DNA of 64,000 nt from Notospermus geniculatus (taxonomy: Eukaryota; Nemertea; Pilidiophora; Heteronemertea; Lineidae): assembly GCA_002633025.1 (NCBI GenBank), contig NMRB01000144.1:442699-506698 (forward strand), read 5' to 3'. Below, piece after piece: positions 1 to 10,510 of this stretch. A program made the translations under genes and the position numbers. The notes below the pieces were generated by a model that made no database searches, was not told where the DNA came from, and saw only the letters and a program-made list of their open reading frames with translations. Every line of letters begins with the position of its first letter. Positions within the stretch are counted from its first letter, which is position 1.

Positions 1-756
1 AAAAAAATTCAATGCCGTGCCGGTCCTTGGTTAATATGATCTTCGGTGAACAGGATGTGAATGCACTGGGTTCAGTTGGGGTGAATGTGAATTAGGCCTA
101 AAAAGCAATGTATCCTGAATGGATTGTTTGTTCATATCGGCTAGGCCATTCGATATTCTGTTTGTTTTGTCGAGAATTTCTGTGTCACGTGTCACTTGAA
201 TGAATGCTTAGGCCTAGGCTAGGCCTAGCTGGTCACATTCACCACTTGCTTCCAATCTGTGCTGGCGATAAAATCGCCGGTAGAAACCAGGTGATTTCTC
301 GGGGCTACTCCAATCTTCTGCCATATCTGCCATTACTGTGCGTGAATGGGGCCGGGTTTGATGCATGCCATGTGCTTGGTATCATGAGAGCACAGTCTAG
401 CGGTAGCTTCAATCTTGACACTAGAGGGTCTACCTCTAGTATCGTTCGAAGGTAACCATCTTGAAAAGTAGTCCAGCGGAGGATTAAAAGGAGGAATATC
501 TACCAATGTGATCAGGCTCCTAATGGTAACTCCGTTAGGAGGAGTGATGCGGTCAAACATGGCGGCGACTTCTCGATGACAGTGTCTATTTGTGTAACAT
601 AGTGGAGAAAATCGGCACTGTTGTAGAGTTTGCTATAAATCATGGTGACCAGGTGGCGAGGTTGATCACTGTAAACCTGCAGACCAAACTGAAATAAAAA
701 CTCGCCAATTCGCCAACTCGCCACTCGCCAATTCGCCACCTTTTGTCACAACCCGT
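1..756. other. No gene recognised
   Basis: I see no convincing coding region here. The short reading frames on both strands lack recognisable motifs. Positions about 705-740 hold a small tandem run of a CGCCAAYTCGCCA-like unit. The hexamer AGGCCT is frequent at 215-232, as elsewhere in the window. Confidence 0.5.
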
Positions 757-1045
757 CATAATCTCATGCGTATAAGGTTGTGGATATTGGCGACAATCTA
801 AATGTTTCAAAATTAGATGATTTGGGTTTTTATCCCTGGCAGTGAATGGGAATGACTTCGTGCAACCGTAACATTTGCGAATCAATCCGAAGCAGAAGCA
901 GAGTTGGCAGGGACACTCTTGATCCTCAAACTCTCAACACCAAAGGAGCCTCAACAGATGCATCATGTCTCATCCTATTTATTCTTTGTCCACATCGTCA
1001 ACGTGAAGATTGAGGTTGATGTTTCTCTTTCTCATTCCTTCCCAT
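757..1045. repeat. Dispersed repeat, copy 1 (3' end of a hAT element)
   Basis: This segment is closely repeated at 10820-11166 in the same orientation, starting at TCATAATSTCATGCGTATAA and running through the antisense of the KIWEGMRKRNIN block. Because the block lies at the C-terminus of a hAT-like transposase reading frame on the minus strand, the repeat is probably the 3' end of a hAT element. The second copy carries an extra stretch of about 55 bases in the middle. Confidence 0.7.
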
Positions 1046-1248
1046 ATCTTGGCTGCATTGTTGAGCAATCGCTTTCCTTCTACTCCCGTGCTAGTGGCTG
1101 GACTGTGAATCAAAATCATCATCAAGGCATTGAGAATTTTCTGGTAAAGTCTCTTTCTCAGCGCTGTCTTAATTCGTTTCAGACAACTAAAGCCATGTTT
1201 GCAGTCTACGGTAAAAGGAAAGGAGAAAAAGAATTGTCTATGTTGCAA
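979..1248 (-). pseudogene. hAT transposase C-terminal fragment
   Basis: The minus-strand frame carries the block CKHGFSCLKRIKTALRKRL followed by LNALMMILIHSP and then an Arg/Lys-rich WEGMRKRNINLNLHV end. This matches the C-terminal dimerisation region of hAT transposases, as in ZNF862-like proteins, where the ERgFSxmkriKtxlRsxL pattern recurs. Only about 80 residues remain; the BED finger and catalytic core are absent, so it is a dead fragment. A shorter copy of its last part is at 11094-11166. The family call is by eye and a host-domesticated paralogue cannot be excluded, although the repeat copy argues for a mobile element. Confidence 0.6.
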
Positions 1249-1447
1249 TAAATGTGGGCATTTAACGTGCTAAATACATGTCGTCAGATATATGCAAGAA
1301 TTTGGCATCAACTGCTGCCGACATCGGTATCACCAATCCTGCTCTAGCAATCTTAGTGAGGTTGGATACAAGGGTACTTCTTCAGGTTCAGTAATATGAA
1401 GGGTATGTAGAACTTCCATAGTTCCCATCTTGTTTTTTTTTTCTTAA

Positions 1448-1699
1448 AGATAATATATCACGACTTCATTGTTTACATTCAATGTTTGTATGTAAACATG
1501 AATGTTTACATTATGTTATTTTGGACTTTTGGGACATGCCAACCCACCAAAATGAATACTTTTGGAATCACCAGAATTTCTAGAGGGGCATGCCACCAAC
1601 AATTTGCTCATAAGACAAAGAAAGCCTGGACATAAACAAACAAAATGTAAATAAACAATGAATTTCGTGGCCCGCGAAAATATCTGTGATATATTATCT
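1448..1699. mobile_element. TTAA-flanked MITE
   Basis: The element begins AGATAATATATCAC and ends with its exact reverse complement. It is flanked on both sides by TTAA (1444-1447 and 1700-1703), which I read as a target-site duplication. The inner arms also pair partially around CATTGTTTACATT. There is no coding capacity. TTAA is the target of piggyBac-type and Kolobok-type transposases. Confidence 0.7.
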
Positions 1700-1925
1700 T
1701 TAACAAGACGGCATCATAGGCAGGTCGGCCTCCCGAAATAGTGACCTGCCGATGATGCATCGAACAAGTGTACACTATATCTGGGATTTTTGTGATGTTG
1801 TCTCATCATAGGAACCATAGGAATCCAGATGATTTCCATGTCTATATTACACTACTCCATACAGCAATGTTGAACATTCAAAAGTTTTCGCCAGCATCCC
1901 ACCAACCCTCCTAAGGTAAAGTGAG

Positions 1926-1971
1926 GAAAATAATAATAATAATAATAATGAAAATATAATAATAATAATAC
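1926..1971. repeat. AAT microsatellite
   Basis: Two short runs of AAT triplets are separated by GAAAATAT. Confidence 0.85.
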
Positions 1972-2054
1972 AAGTATTCAAATAAAACTAGACCAAACAC
2001 ATACATGCAATTTACACAATTGGTAACTCTGATGATAGGGATTTAGTAAATCCC

Positions 2055-2393
2055 TTAAAAGATGAATGACACTTGTTGAGCCACGTGTTTGTTTAGCAAA
2101 TATTCTAAAACATCGTTGGGCTTTTCAAATGCTGAGAAAATTCCAAAGGCAAATACTTTGGTTTCGAAAGGGCACCTAACTTTACCCAATATGGGCCAAA
2201 ACTGAAACCTGGATGACTCAACTAGATAATCCATGCATATTGCATTTCCAACATCACACATATCAGTTCTCACCGATAGGCTGCAGTTAATGGCTTTGTT
2301 AAGTGCCTTTTCAATCCGAAGTGATGGTAAGATCCGCCTACGATATGCATACAATTTCATACCGGATTTTTTAACCAAGGAGTGTTCTCGCAT
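2055..2393 (-). pseudogene. Orphan transposon-type protein, middle block
   Basis: The frame contains SSRFQFWPILGKV followed by FAFGIFSAFEKPNDVLEYL. From memory this matches the recurring block SSxxQFWPIL...F.IGIF.G..KP..V.EYL of a widespread multi-copy protein family of invertebrate and fish genomes that is usually annotated uncharacterised and behaves like a transposon-encoded protein. Its N-terminal block LPKDTRTTLQT lies further upstream on the same strand at 4015-4170. The two parts are separated by a Tc1-like fragment and a hairpin element, so the gene looks split by insertions. The DG residues expected before the SS are lost. Catalytic function is unknown to me. Confidence 0.5.
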
Positions 2394-3224
2394 TCAGAGC
2401 AGACATGGATGGGGTGGAGTGGTTTCAGGGTTTTACCTGCGAGGTTTACCTTCCTGGTATCAGCCCAATAAACCCTGGAGCATCCTCGACATGGTCGTGC
2501 ACTTGCTGATGTCGGTGTGCAGGGAACATGTCCCAAATTAGGAGGAATGGAAAGTTGTTTCCCACAAAAGGTATGAGGCAGTCATCCAAACCAGCAAGCC
2601 ATGTGTGCCAACTTGCCCAACTTGTTTACGAACCCGTTACTCGCACACCATTGGGGGCATTGCCCAGTAGCTGAGTGATTTCCGGTCCATTATTTTGCAA
2701 ACCCCTGAAAGTGATACTTGCGGGGAGTTTTCTCCCACACGCAGTCATCGCCAAAGTCACCAGGTCACTGTACAGCCCAATTTTGAATTTCCCCCAGATG
2801 TTTTTATGTCGACCTGTTTAAACCTTTCAAAGAGTAGATTCAGGTGGGCGCCATAAACGGCATTCTTAAGAAGGGCTTGATAAAATACTACACAGTTTTT
2901 TAATTGGTACTCCTTCTTTACTAAAGTCGGGCCGCTGAATGACTTGAGCAGTATGGCCGACTTCAGTTATGAGTCAGATAACCGTATTACAGGCTTTCAC
3001 TGTACCTGAACTGTGTCACATCATGGATACATATTCAACTCTGCATCTTGCACTGTGCAGTAGAAAGAGTTACCCTGTTATCCATCTCATGCATGTATCC
3101 AGTATATCAGAAAAGAGTTCATAATCCTTTATTTCCAAAAAAGAATAATTAGAATAATGACAATACATAGTTATTTACATTAGTTTCAAGAGTTTCTTGG
3201 AAGTGAAGTGTCAATTTATTCTGG
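2394..3224. other. No gene recognised; short dispersed repeat
   Basis: No coding motif is seen. The stretch 2855-2935, with AAGAAGGGYTTGA and GGTACTCCTTCTTTA, recurs at 38890-38955 in the same orientation, so it is probably a repeat fragment. Confidence 0.45.
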
Positions 3225-3399
3225 TAATAATGAAGAAATTTGATAACATCTTTTTCATGATCAACTATGTATTATTGAGACGAGCTTTCGACCCCTACTA
3301 GGTCTTCATCAGGTCTGAAGACCTAGTAGGGGTCGAAAGCTCGTCTCAATAATACATAGTTGATCATGAAAAAGGTGTTATCAAATTTCTTCATTATTA
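3225..3399. mobile_element. Near-perfect 87-bp-arm hairpin
   Basis: The arms 3225-3311 and 3313-3399 are reverse complements with about one mismatch and essentially no loop. The centre reads GGTCTTCATCAGGTCTGAAGACC. It has the structure of a foldback MITE. It sits between two pieces of an orphan transposon protein on the minus strand. Confidence 0.85.
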
Positions 3400-3559
3400 T
3401 CTCATTGCTGATCAACACGGCAATCATTGCATTTATTCTGGTAGAATTCCAACTCCCATGTCAGTCTCTTCCTCAGAACATTCAATGTCAGGGCTCTCAC
3501 TGTCAGAGGAATCTATGTCCATTGGATTTATTTCAATCCTCTGGACTACTGCATTCACC

Positions 3560-3965
3560 AGGTCCAGTCAATCTAATTTCCACCTATTTTCTTCCTCCTT
3601 CATGACATGTCCGCAGTAGTTCTTCCACTTGTCTGCAGTCACCAAGCCAAAACCTTGTTTTACAAGTTCCGTGACATGTTGTTATTTCAAGTCAGTATTA
3701 TTCGCGGCTACAAGGCACTTGACTTGTGACCATACGATCTCGATCGGGTTCAATTCGCAGTGGTATGGGGAGAGGGAGGACAGCATGACAGTGTTCTTCA
3801 GCCAGATCATCAATATTGTATCTCAGGAACCGTTGCTTATTTTGCTTCTCACAATATTGTACAAAGTCACATTTGGGATATTTGTGTCCCAGTTCAAGTC
3901 ATGCTTTGTCAGCCATTCTTGCATGACACCTTTTCTGGACTTTGACGTTGGGATGGCTTCCTATC
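3560..3965 (-). pseudogene. Tc1/mariner-like transposase, C-terminal half
   Basis: On the minus strand the frame contains SRKGVMQEWLTKHDLNW, then, after a frameshift, PYHCELNPIEIVWSQVK and later a KNYCGHVMKEEENRW end. PYHCELNPIE is the classic third-acidic-residue motif of the IS630/Tc1/mariner DDE_3 transposase fold, and the tail matches the family's C-terminus. Frameshifts, an internal stop and a deletion just after the second catalytic Asp show it is inactive. A second copy at 11167-11865 preserves the N-terminal half and overlaps this one around QEWLTKHDLNW, so both derive from one family. Confidence 0.75.
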
Positions 3966-4014
3966 TGAACATCCAAAATTATGATATGAGCCACCAGCTA
4001 CATTTTAATCTCAG

Positions 4015-4170
4015 TCGTGGAAATACATGTAGTTTGAAGTGTTGTCCTTGTATCCTTTGGGAGGTCACGCTCTTCACTGGCAAGTCTTAGTAAGTCCTGA
4101 TCCTGAACAGCGGCATGTGTGATTTTGTGGCTGACAGCCCACATGGCTAATTTTCATCATCATCCAGTTG
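4015..4170 (-). pseudogene. Orphan transposon-type protein, N-terminal block
   Basis: The minus strand reads LAMWAVSHKITHAAVQ followed by LPKDTRTTLQT. This matches, from memory, the N-terminal LA.WA...I...AV..LL...LP.D.RTLL.T block of the same uncharacterised invertebrate family whose QFWPIL block is at 2055-2393. An acidic stretch (DDFESADDQLQLDDDEN) precedes it in another frame. A stop follows the block at once. The order on the minus strand is therefore this block, then a Tc1-like fragment, then a hairpin, then the QFWPIL block. Confidence 0.45.
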
Positions 4171-4429
4171 CAGCTGGTCATCAGCAGATTCAAAATCATC
4201 ACTATATTCCCAAGTAGTCAAACAGCATGAAAGGTGTCGTATGCTGTCATCCAAGTCTCAGCAGCAGGGTCATTGTCCGTGTCTGCACCAAGTTTCCTTT
4301 GGTCGCATGTCACAAACTGGGGTAAAAATGTGTTACATAGCAAAAATGACCAATTTTCCAATATTTCTTCCAAGCAATCAGGTATAACACCTCTTTCAGA
4401 AAATACAACCCAAATTTATTAATTGCATG

Positions 4430-5596
4430 TTTTGATTGAATATTTAGCGATCAAATGTTTTACTTTAAATGGTTAATGCATTGCAAAGCACGAACAAAAT
4501 GGCCAATTTCTCAGTTTCAACAAATTAATTTGAAACAAACATATTTTTGTTATTCCTCAACCAATTTACATTTGGTTGCTGGCAAAATGCTCAGGACACT
4601 TAGTTCTTCCAAATAAGACCTTTGAAAACAATCCTAATCCCATAGGTGTGTGCTTTTAAGTAGAAGGAAATATCATCGGGAAAATTTCAAGTCACTAGTG
4701 GCAAAAAACAATTCCACAGATATTCATGGTTGGAGGGTGTGTGTTGCCCTACCATGCTGTGAAAGCAGAACAGTTAGCACAAGACCAAGTACCATCACAG
4801 TGATTTTACCTGAAAGATCAATTCCTAATGTAACTGGCTCTAATATCTGCACATTGTTATAGGCCTACAACCCCTTGTATGATCTTTTCAGTTCATAGTA
4901 GAAACCATGAAAGAAGAATGTCTCTGCTGAATACAGATGTCCAGAATTTGCCGTCAGAAATATGAAAAAGAAAGTAATCCTGAGGGACTATGCATTCATG
5001 GCATTGGGCATGATAGCCACACACAATATCAACAGATATCACCTCATTGTCCAAAGGACCAGGTTGTTACCTCTAATACTGCCACAGAAGACATGACTGT
5101 GTCATCAGGAACTTTCACCTTCATCCCTCGTGTCTGTGTCAGTGCCATTCACATTCAAGAAGTGAACCTCGGCTCAAGTCAAATTTTTCCACAAACAAGT
5201 CAGTATTCCCACACATTTCATAATCCTCATTGATGCAGATAATAAGACAAGAGCCTGGTATTCAATTGTCCCTCCATGATCAGTAACCACAGAGGCAAAA
5301 TAACAAAGCTTTTGTGTTCCTTTTACCACTGGCACAGCCGCCACCGGCACAGCCGCCACCAGCTCCACCACTGACTTTTTTTACTGAAACTGAGCTGGAC
5401 TGCTTGTTTTTCATGCAAATAAAAGGAAGTTATATCAATAGAAAGTAGACACTCCAAGGAACATTTTGGTGCCTAAGTTGTCATTCCAACCCTGCTAGTT
5501 CATGAGTAATTGGAATTTGAATGTCGAAAAATGACATTGCATGTAACAGCTCCACCAAATCCATACCCCCAGTTCATGACATGCGACCCTTTGCTT
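4430..5596. other. No gene recognised
   Basis: I see no coding motif or strong repeat. Reading frames at 4650-4862 and 4937-5233 have no recognisable domain and no splice context. A short GGCACAGCCGCCACC duplication is at 5331-5360. Confidence 0.45.
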
Positions 5597-6470
5597 TTTA
5601 GCTCACTGGGTGAGCTATTACAATGGTGCAGCGTCCGTCGTCCGTCGTCAGCCGTCGTCCGTCGTCGTGTTCCGTTAGCAGGGCACGTTTCGTAACCGCT
5701 GGAGCTATTGGTCTGAAACTTGGTACATATATACCCCTAGGTCAGATGACCCACGGCACCAAGTTTCGGTCCCGTTCGACTCTTGGTTTGGCCACCAGGT
5801 GGCGGAAACCAAAAACACAAAAAGTGCAATAACTCCTGAACTAATGACTAGATCATCTCCAAATTTTTATCATAGGTGTAGCTAATAAGGATACATAACA
5901 TATATAACGGGTTTTTGATTTGACGTACTTTTCAAGGTCACAGAGGTCAAAGTTCGACAAAAGTGACGAACCTGCCACAGTTTGTCATTATTTCACCGAG
6001 CAACTTCATATCTTGCATAAACATGCATTGGAGGGGTACCTTAAAAAATACCAAGTTTCGGCCCGATTCGACATCCAATATGGCCGCCAGGTGGCGTAAC
6101 CTGAAAATCAAGTAAGTGCTATTACTCAGGAACGGCTTGACGCAGAGTGCTCAAATTTGATATTTACCTCCATCTAGATGACCTTTACATGCATGTCAAA
6201 TTTTGGCCTGATTTGACTTCAAACATGGCCACCAGGTGGCGTAACCCAAAAATCATCAAAGTGCTGTAACTCAGGAACGCCTTAACCCAAAGCGCTCCAA
6301 TGTGATATGTGGCCCCCTGCAGATGACCTTTATGTCCATGTGAAGTTTCGGCCCGATCGGACATCCTATATGGCCGCCAGGTGGCGTAACCCAAAAATAA
6401 TCAAAGTCCTACCTGGGAATGACTTGACCCAGATTGCTCGTAACTGATATGTACCTGCCTCTGTCATTAG
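5597..6470. repeat. Interspersed repeat with about 145-bp tandem units
   Basis: The segment opens with TTTAGCTCACTGGGTGAGC and a GTCGTCCGTCGTC run, a start I recognise from long dispersed repeats of aquatic invertebrates. It then holds at least three diverged units of about 145 bp (from about 6049, 6196 and 6341). Each contains GGCCGCCAGGTGGCGTAACC or a close variant, followed by ACTCAGGAACG and a phrase ending GATGACCTTTA. A more diverged unit is at 5700-5900. Small frames inside are shadows of the repeat. Confidence 0.7.
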
Positions 6471-6547
6471 ACTATTACATGTATTATGTCCAACCCAGTG
6501 AGCACATGGTCCATGGACCATTTCATTCAGACATGACTTTAAGAACT

Positions 6548-7024
6548 TCACTGTCCTTCACCAGAAAGGTCATCATCCATATTTGCACCGCGTTTATTAG
6601 GCATGACTTGAACCTCACTGCCCTTAGAGGTCTCACCAGCAGGGTTTTGATGCATGTTTGGCAATTCATCTGCATCTTCATCATCATCACTACTGACATC
6701 ATCTTTAATATCATCTTTGTCTAAGTAGAAAAAATGTGGGGTCGAATCTTTTTTATCAATAGCATATTTCCTAAGACGATAATACCTTGATCTCGAACAA
6801 CCAATTATGTCAGGCCATGCCACGTCACACACTTCACCACTTCCTAAATTGAACATGAAATCGTACTTCTTGTTTTGAACATGTGTTGAGTGGGTCTTGA
6901 TGAAATTAATGAACCACTCCGTCTGACCATTTCTGCTTTTTTTTTCTGGAATGTCTCTCGCAGAACCTGTACTTCTGTCAGGTAATTCTCCAAAGATCTT
7001 GTCAGACATAGTTTTGGACAGCAA
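6548..7024 (-). pseudogene. Unrecognised ORF next to BEL/Pao relic
   Basis: This minus-strand frame of up to 158 codons has a central aromatic/Cys block, NKKYDFMFNLGSGEVCDVAW, followed by GCSRSRYYRLRKYAI, then an acidic DDVSSDDDEDADE stretch. The VC.vAW..I.G.S..R pattern resembles N-terminal domains that precede transposase cores in several uncharacterised families, but I cannot name it. It lies just downstream on the same strand of a retrotransposon protease relic and may be a separate insertion. No catalytic motif is visible. Its start codon is uncertain. Confidence 0.35.
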
Positions 7025-7199
7025 TATTGGTGCTTCAGGACTTTAAATGGCTTCACTTCATCCTTGTGAAAATCTGTGTCGCCCAGTTGACTAAGAATGA
7101 GAGTGATAATGACAATGATGTTGGGGGATTTCAGTCCATTGATGTCTTCATTGTCTTCGGTGGGGTCATGGCAGGGACTTTTGAATTGAATTTCGAGTG

Positions 7200-7455
7200 A
7201 ACGAGCAGCATGTGAAGTAGCCCTCGGGCCTGTCCTCAATTCAAGTGGCGTGCAGACATCAGAGACGTTGTACCCTATAAGCATTCCGACCTTGGCATTG
7301 ATGTCTAGAAGAACTATCTTCCTGAGATGCTCATGCTACTCGATATCGGGTTTCGTCCTTAGTGTACACCACAGGAAGTTGGATTCTCCCTATATCCTAC
7401 AGGCCACTGAGTTCAAGGCCGGCGGCAATTCTATGTGTGTTAAAGTTCTGCCCTT
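7200..7455 (-). pseudogene. BEL/Pao retrotransposon protease region, C-terminal piece
   Basis: The minus strand shows LPVVYTKDE, then, past a stop, DINAKVGMLIGYNVSD and a weaker RTGPRATSHAARSL. This follows the order seen downstream of the aspartic protease in BEL/Pao elements, where a VGLLIG motif precedes a P.AVRT.LGW motif; here the LGW is lost. The matching upstream protease piece is at 8210-8561, and a 740-bp inverted-repeat element separates the two. Stops and frame changes show it is dead. The reverse transcriptase and integrase are not seen. Confidence 0.6.
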
Positions 7456-7461
7456 TACCAT

Positions 7462-8201
7462 ACAGGGTGTATCAAAAAAACGCAACAGTTGGTATTTTCC
7501 CCATTATTTATAAATCTAGGATGGATATGACAAATCTACATAGGTTATATTAATCCTGTGGGTCTTAGCTTCAAATTGATACCATTGGTGCCTGAATAGA
7601 GTTCCACATGGCTGATCAGGCACTGTTTAAACGAAATGGCTTGTAATCCAATTTGTTGCAGGGTTGGGATTTTCCTGTAGCGGTGAGAAGAGCAAAGTTT
7701 GCCAAAACATTTATTTTCCACCATAATCGGGACATGAGAACTTGGCCATGACGGAAACCAAGTGGGGAAGCACAAAGTACCATAAAACATTATGTTTACA
7801 TCTGTTGTTTTACTTTGCTGATATCAACATCAAAGATGTTACTTTGTTGACACAGAATAAAAAATTTTTTTGTATCTGTTTATTTGTCTTTGAGTTCTTT
7901 ATTGGAAGAGTGACAGCAGTTACGCTACCATCTGGACATTGTCTGTGAATGTTATGCAATGAATAAGGCACAGAGTGTCAATAACAACAGGAATCTTCGC
8001 CCTGCAACAAATGCAATTTTAGGTCATTTTGTTTAAATAGTGCTAGATCAGTCATGCGTAACGGTATTCCAACATGAATGGTGTCATTTTGAAGCTAAGA
8101 TCCATTCGCATCAGATGACCTACACAGATTTGCAATATCTGTCGTAGATTTTTTAATATTTAGGAAAATATCAACTGTTGTGTTTTCTGTAGTGTCCAGT
8201 G
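7462..8201. mobile_element. 740-bp TIR element inserted in a BEL/Pao relic
   Basis: The ends are imperfect inverted repeats of about 180 bp (about 7462-7640 and 8020-8201). The left end reads ACAGGGTGTATCAAAAAAAC and the right end complements a diverged version of it. Paired blocks include CAACAGTTGRTATTTTCC and TCTTAGCTTCAAA. The flanks end and begin with CAT, a possible 3-bp duplication. The core has no recognisable protein. It splits two consecutive pieces of a retrotransposon protease on the minus strand, so it is younger than that element. Confidence 0.65.
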
Positions 8202-8209
8202 TCATGGCA

Positions 8210-8561
8210 GTGGGTTCCCCCTCACTCACAGCTCTCTGGCTAATGACTGTGAACAGAACGTGACATTGCTATCGGGGTCCAAAAATCTCTCAGTTTGCTC
8301 TTCATCCTGGAGAGTAAACCTCACCGGAACAATAGCCATTGTGCACTGACCTTCCCTGGCTCCCTTACGACCTTTACCGAAATGGCTGACCTTGCGTTCA
8401 CTGTCCAGTGTACTACTCAAAGTGGGTTCCTCATTGCCAGCAGTCTTTGGTACACTGTAAAAAAAATCCTTCATATTACATAAAAACTCTGTGCAGCAGA
8501 GATGCCAGACGGGTTCTGTAAGTACCGATCTGTCTGTAATCTCTATACGAACTATTTGCAA
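8210..8561 (-). pseudogene. BEL/Pao retrotransposon aspartic protease piece
   Basis: The frame ends MAIVPVRF, then FLDPDSNVTFCSQSLAREL. The pattern FLD.GSN.TFC...L...L is the active-site segment of BEL/Pao-type retrotransposon proteases, with the catalytic D in LDPGS; here the glycine is replaced by Asp. A stop follows the final Leu, then the 740-bp TIR element at 7462-8201. The continuation of the protease region resumes at 7455 on the same strand. The N-terminal part up to residue 60 or so has no motif that I recognise. Confidence 0.6.
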
Positions 8562-9826
8562 ATTTCCACGTCATCTTTAAATTTACAGCTTCGGTTACAT
8601 AAATTTCTCTAGGAGTATAGAGTACAGACAGTCATGTAAAATTGCAGAACCATATGTGCATACTTTACGGAGTATCCAGTAAAGTCACAGACAGGAAATT
8701 ACAACTTCTCTAGAGATCTAAACCGAGTGGTTGTTGGCTCTTGACATGTAATTCCAATGAAGGTGAGACAGGGTTGTCATCTTTTTCGTTATTTGCCAAA
8801 GAACATCATGTGCAGATTCAGAAAAGTCTTAGGCCAATTCTGAAAACTTGAATCTAACTATGGTGTCCCTCATTAAGGTATACATCCAGTTTTACTGGAA
8901 CAAAAGTTAGTTAGTTTCTTTAAGGAGAAAAAGGCCCAAGAACTACGGGATGTAAAGGCAACTATCTTTACCAGCTTTGGAAAGACTATGGATGAGAAGC
9001 TACTGAAATCATACAACCGCCTCTGCTCTCGACTGTATCGGGCATAGCTACAAGCCATTCCACGTTTTCTTTCTCGAAACGAAATAACTTGCGATAAGTC
9101 GCCGGTGAGATCTCATCTCGATCTCGCCGACTTTTGTACAGTTTCCCTTGTCGAATTCGCATAAATATATCCCTGCATTGCTGCTGCAAACCTGTCAAAG
9201 CAAATGCCCAAGCACCTCCAGAGTAGCTTGCACAAAGTGTGAGCAAATGCTTCCTCATGTGAGAAAAAAAGCTTTTATTAATACACATTCAAGCATTTTC
9301 TTCGAGTTCAAGTTCATGCTGGGTGGTTCAAGCATTTGCTTCGTCTAGTTGAGAACTTGCTTGATCTTCCAGCAAATGCTCAATTTTATTAATGAGTTCT
9401 CAAGAAAATGGCTAGAAAAAGCAAATGCTAGTTTTAATTTATTCGACCCATTGTACTCACCAAAATTGTTGACATCTCCTTGCTGATGTCCTGCAGCACC
9501 GCATCTGTCACATTTGTTGTAGGGAAAGTGGAGATGTAAAGCAAGATATACTATATCTTGCTTTAATGTTGTGTTTACGTGCTCCTGGTAGTTTGAGGAC
9601 AATTTTGATAAGTCTAGTTGGGTTGATGGGCGGAAGCCATCTTTTGAACTTTGGAATTTTGTCAAGAATTGAAAACCAGAAACCAGCTTTCTCCAACCAT
9701 TCTTTCCTGTCTTGTCTGGGTACTTTGCAGATACATGTACCATCAGGAATGAGGACTAAATCACGTATTGGATAATTGCCAACAACACTCCTTCTGAAAT
9801 GTGAAACAACATGCATAATTGCACTG
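8562..9826. other. No gene recognised
   Basis: Minus-strand frames at 9345-9897 are moderately long but show no family I can name; a CDRCGAAGH string resembles a broken zinc knuckle. Positions 9195-9435 contain six or so copies of AGCAAATGC or its complement, suggesting a decayed inverted-repeat element. A related AGCAAATGCTTTTAC hairpin is at 24587-24716. Confidence 0.4.
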
Positions 9827-10029
9827 TTAAAGCTGACGTGAACGAACAAAAAGCCCCCATGCGACGAGCAAGAGAATTGCAAACGCCCTGGAAACACCTC
9901 AAACGAAGGCTCAGAACATGATACACCCCACGACGCCAGGAGGGCGCCACCTTATTTGCCTTCAGGCAACAGAGCTGTCAACATCTCCGGATACCTCTCA
10001 CACTACTCAAAGAAAAAAAATTGCAGTCA

Positions 10030-10098
10030 TTTAGACGGATTCGAACCGTCGACCGTCTGATATGTAATCCACCGCTCTATCCACTCGGTCAATAAGCC
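10030..10098 (-). repeat. tRNA-like sequence inside the foldback element
   Basis: The minus strand has a D-arm-like TGACCGAGTGGATAGAGCG and a B-box GACGGTTCGAATCCGTC with a paired T-arm. The anticodon stem has mismatches, so a functional tRNA is unlikely. It looks like a tRNA-derived module captured between the arms of the 9831-10466 element. Confidence 0.5.
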
Positions 10099-10196
10099 AA
10101 CTGACAGGGTCATGATTTATGTTTGTCATAGACGTAGGCCTTCGACTTACGTTATAATGCTACGAATAAGAGAAAACCTGTGAAGTCTTCCAACAA

Positions 10197-10268
10197 GTTC
10201 GGTGGCCGAATGGGGAAGACAGCGGGACAGAGATAACAAGGCGCGGGTTCGATTCCCAGCTGGGTCAA
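10197..10268 (+). repeat. Second tRNA-like sequence inside the foldback element
   Basis: The plus strand has GGTGGCCGAATGGGGAAGAC, like an A-box and D-arm, and GCGGGTTCGATTCCCAGC, like a B-box and T-arm. The middle lacks a clean anticodon stem. It is in the opposite orientation to the module at 10030-10098. Confidence 0.45.
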
Positions 10269-10510
10269 ACTTTTTTCTTTGAAAAAAGTGTTCAGCAGCA
10301 GCTCAACATAGGATGTTGACACCTCGAAAGCTCGATGACAAATGAGGTGGCGCCCTCCTGACCTCGTGGGGCCTATCATGTTCTGAGCCTTCGTTTGAGG
10401 TATTTGCAGGGCGTTTGCAATTCTCTTTCTCGCCGCATGAGGGCTTTTTGTTCGTTCACGTTAGCTTTAAATAAAGAACTACTGGTAGGTCTAAGCCATT
10501 GCGCTTTTAA

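Larger units (their letters stand above)
9831..10466. mobile_element. TTAA-flanked foldback element with two tRNA-like modules
   Basis: Arms of about 125 bp (9831-9952 and 10341-10466) are inverted repeats starting AGCTGACGTGAACGAACAAA. TTAA lies outside both ends (9827-9830 and 10467-10470). The central 390 bp contains two divergent tRNA-like sequences in opposite orientations. It encodes no transposase, so it is a non-autonomous composite. Confidence 0.75.

Noticed and set aside
9345-9897. Two minus-strand frames of about 130 codons with a CDRCGAAGH string
   Set aside because: The final Cys of a CCHC knuckle is missing and the rest fits no retroelement or host family I know.
10030-10268. 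Two functional tRNA genes
   Set aside because: A- and B-box-like segments are present but anticodon stems do not pair and both sit inside a foldback element.
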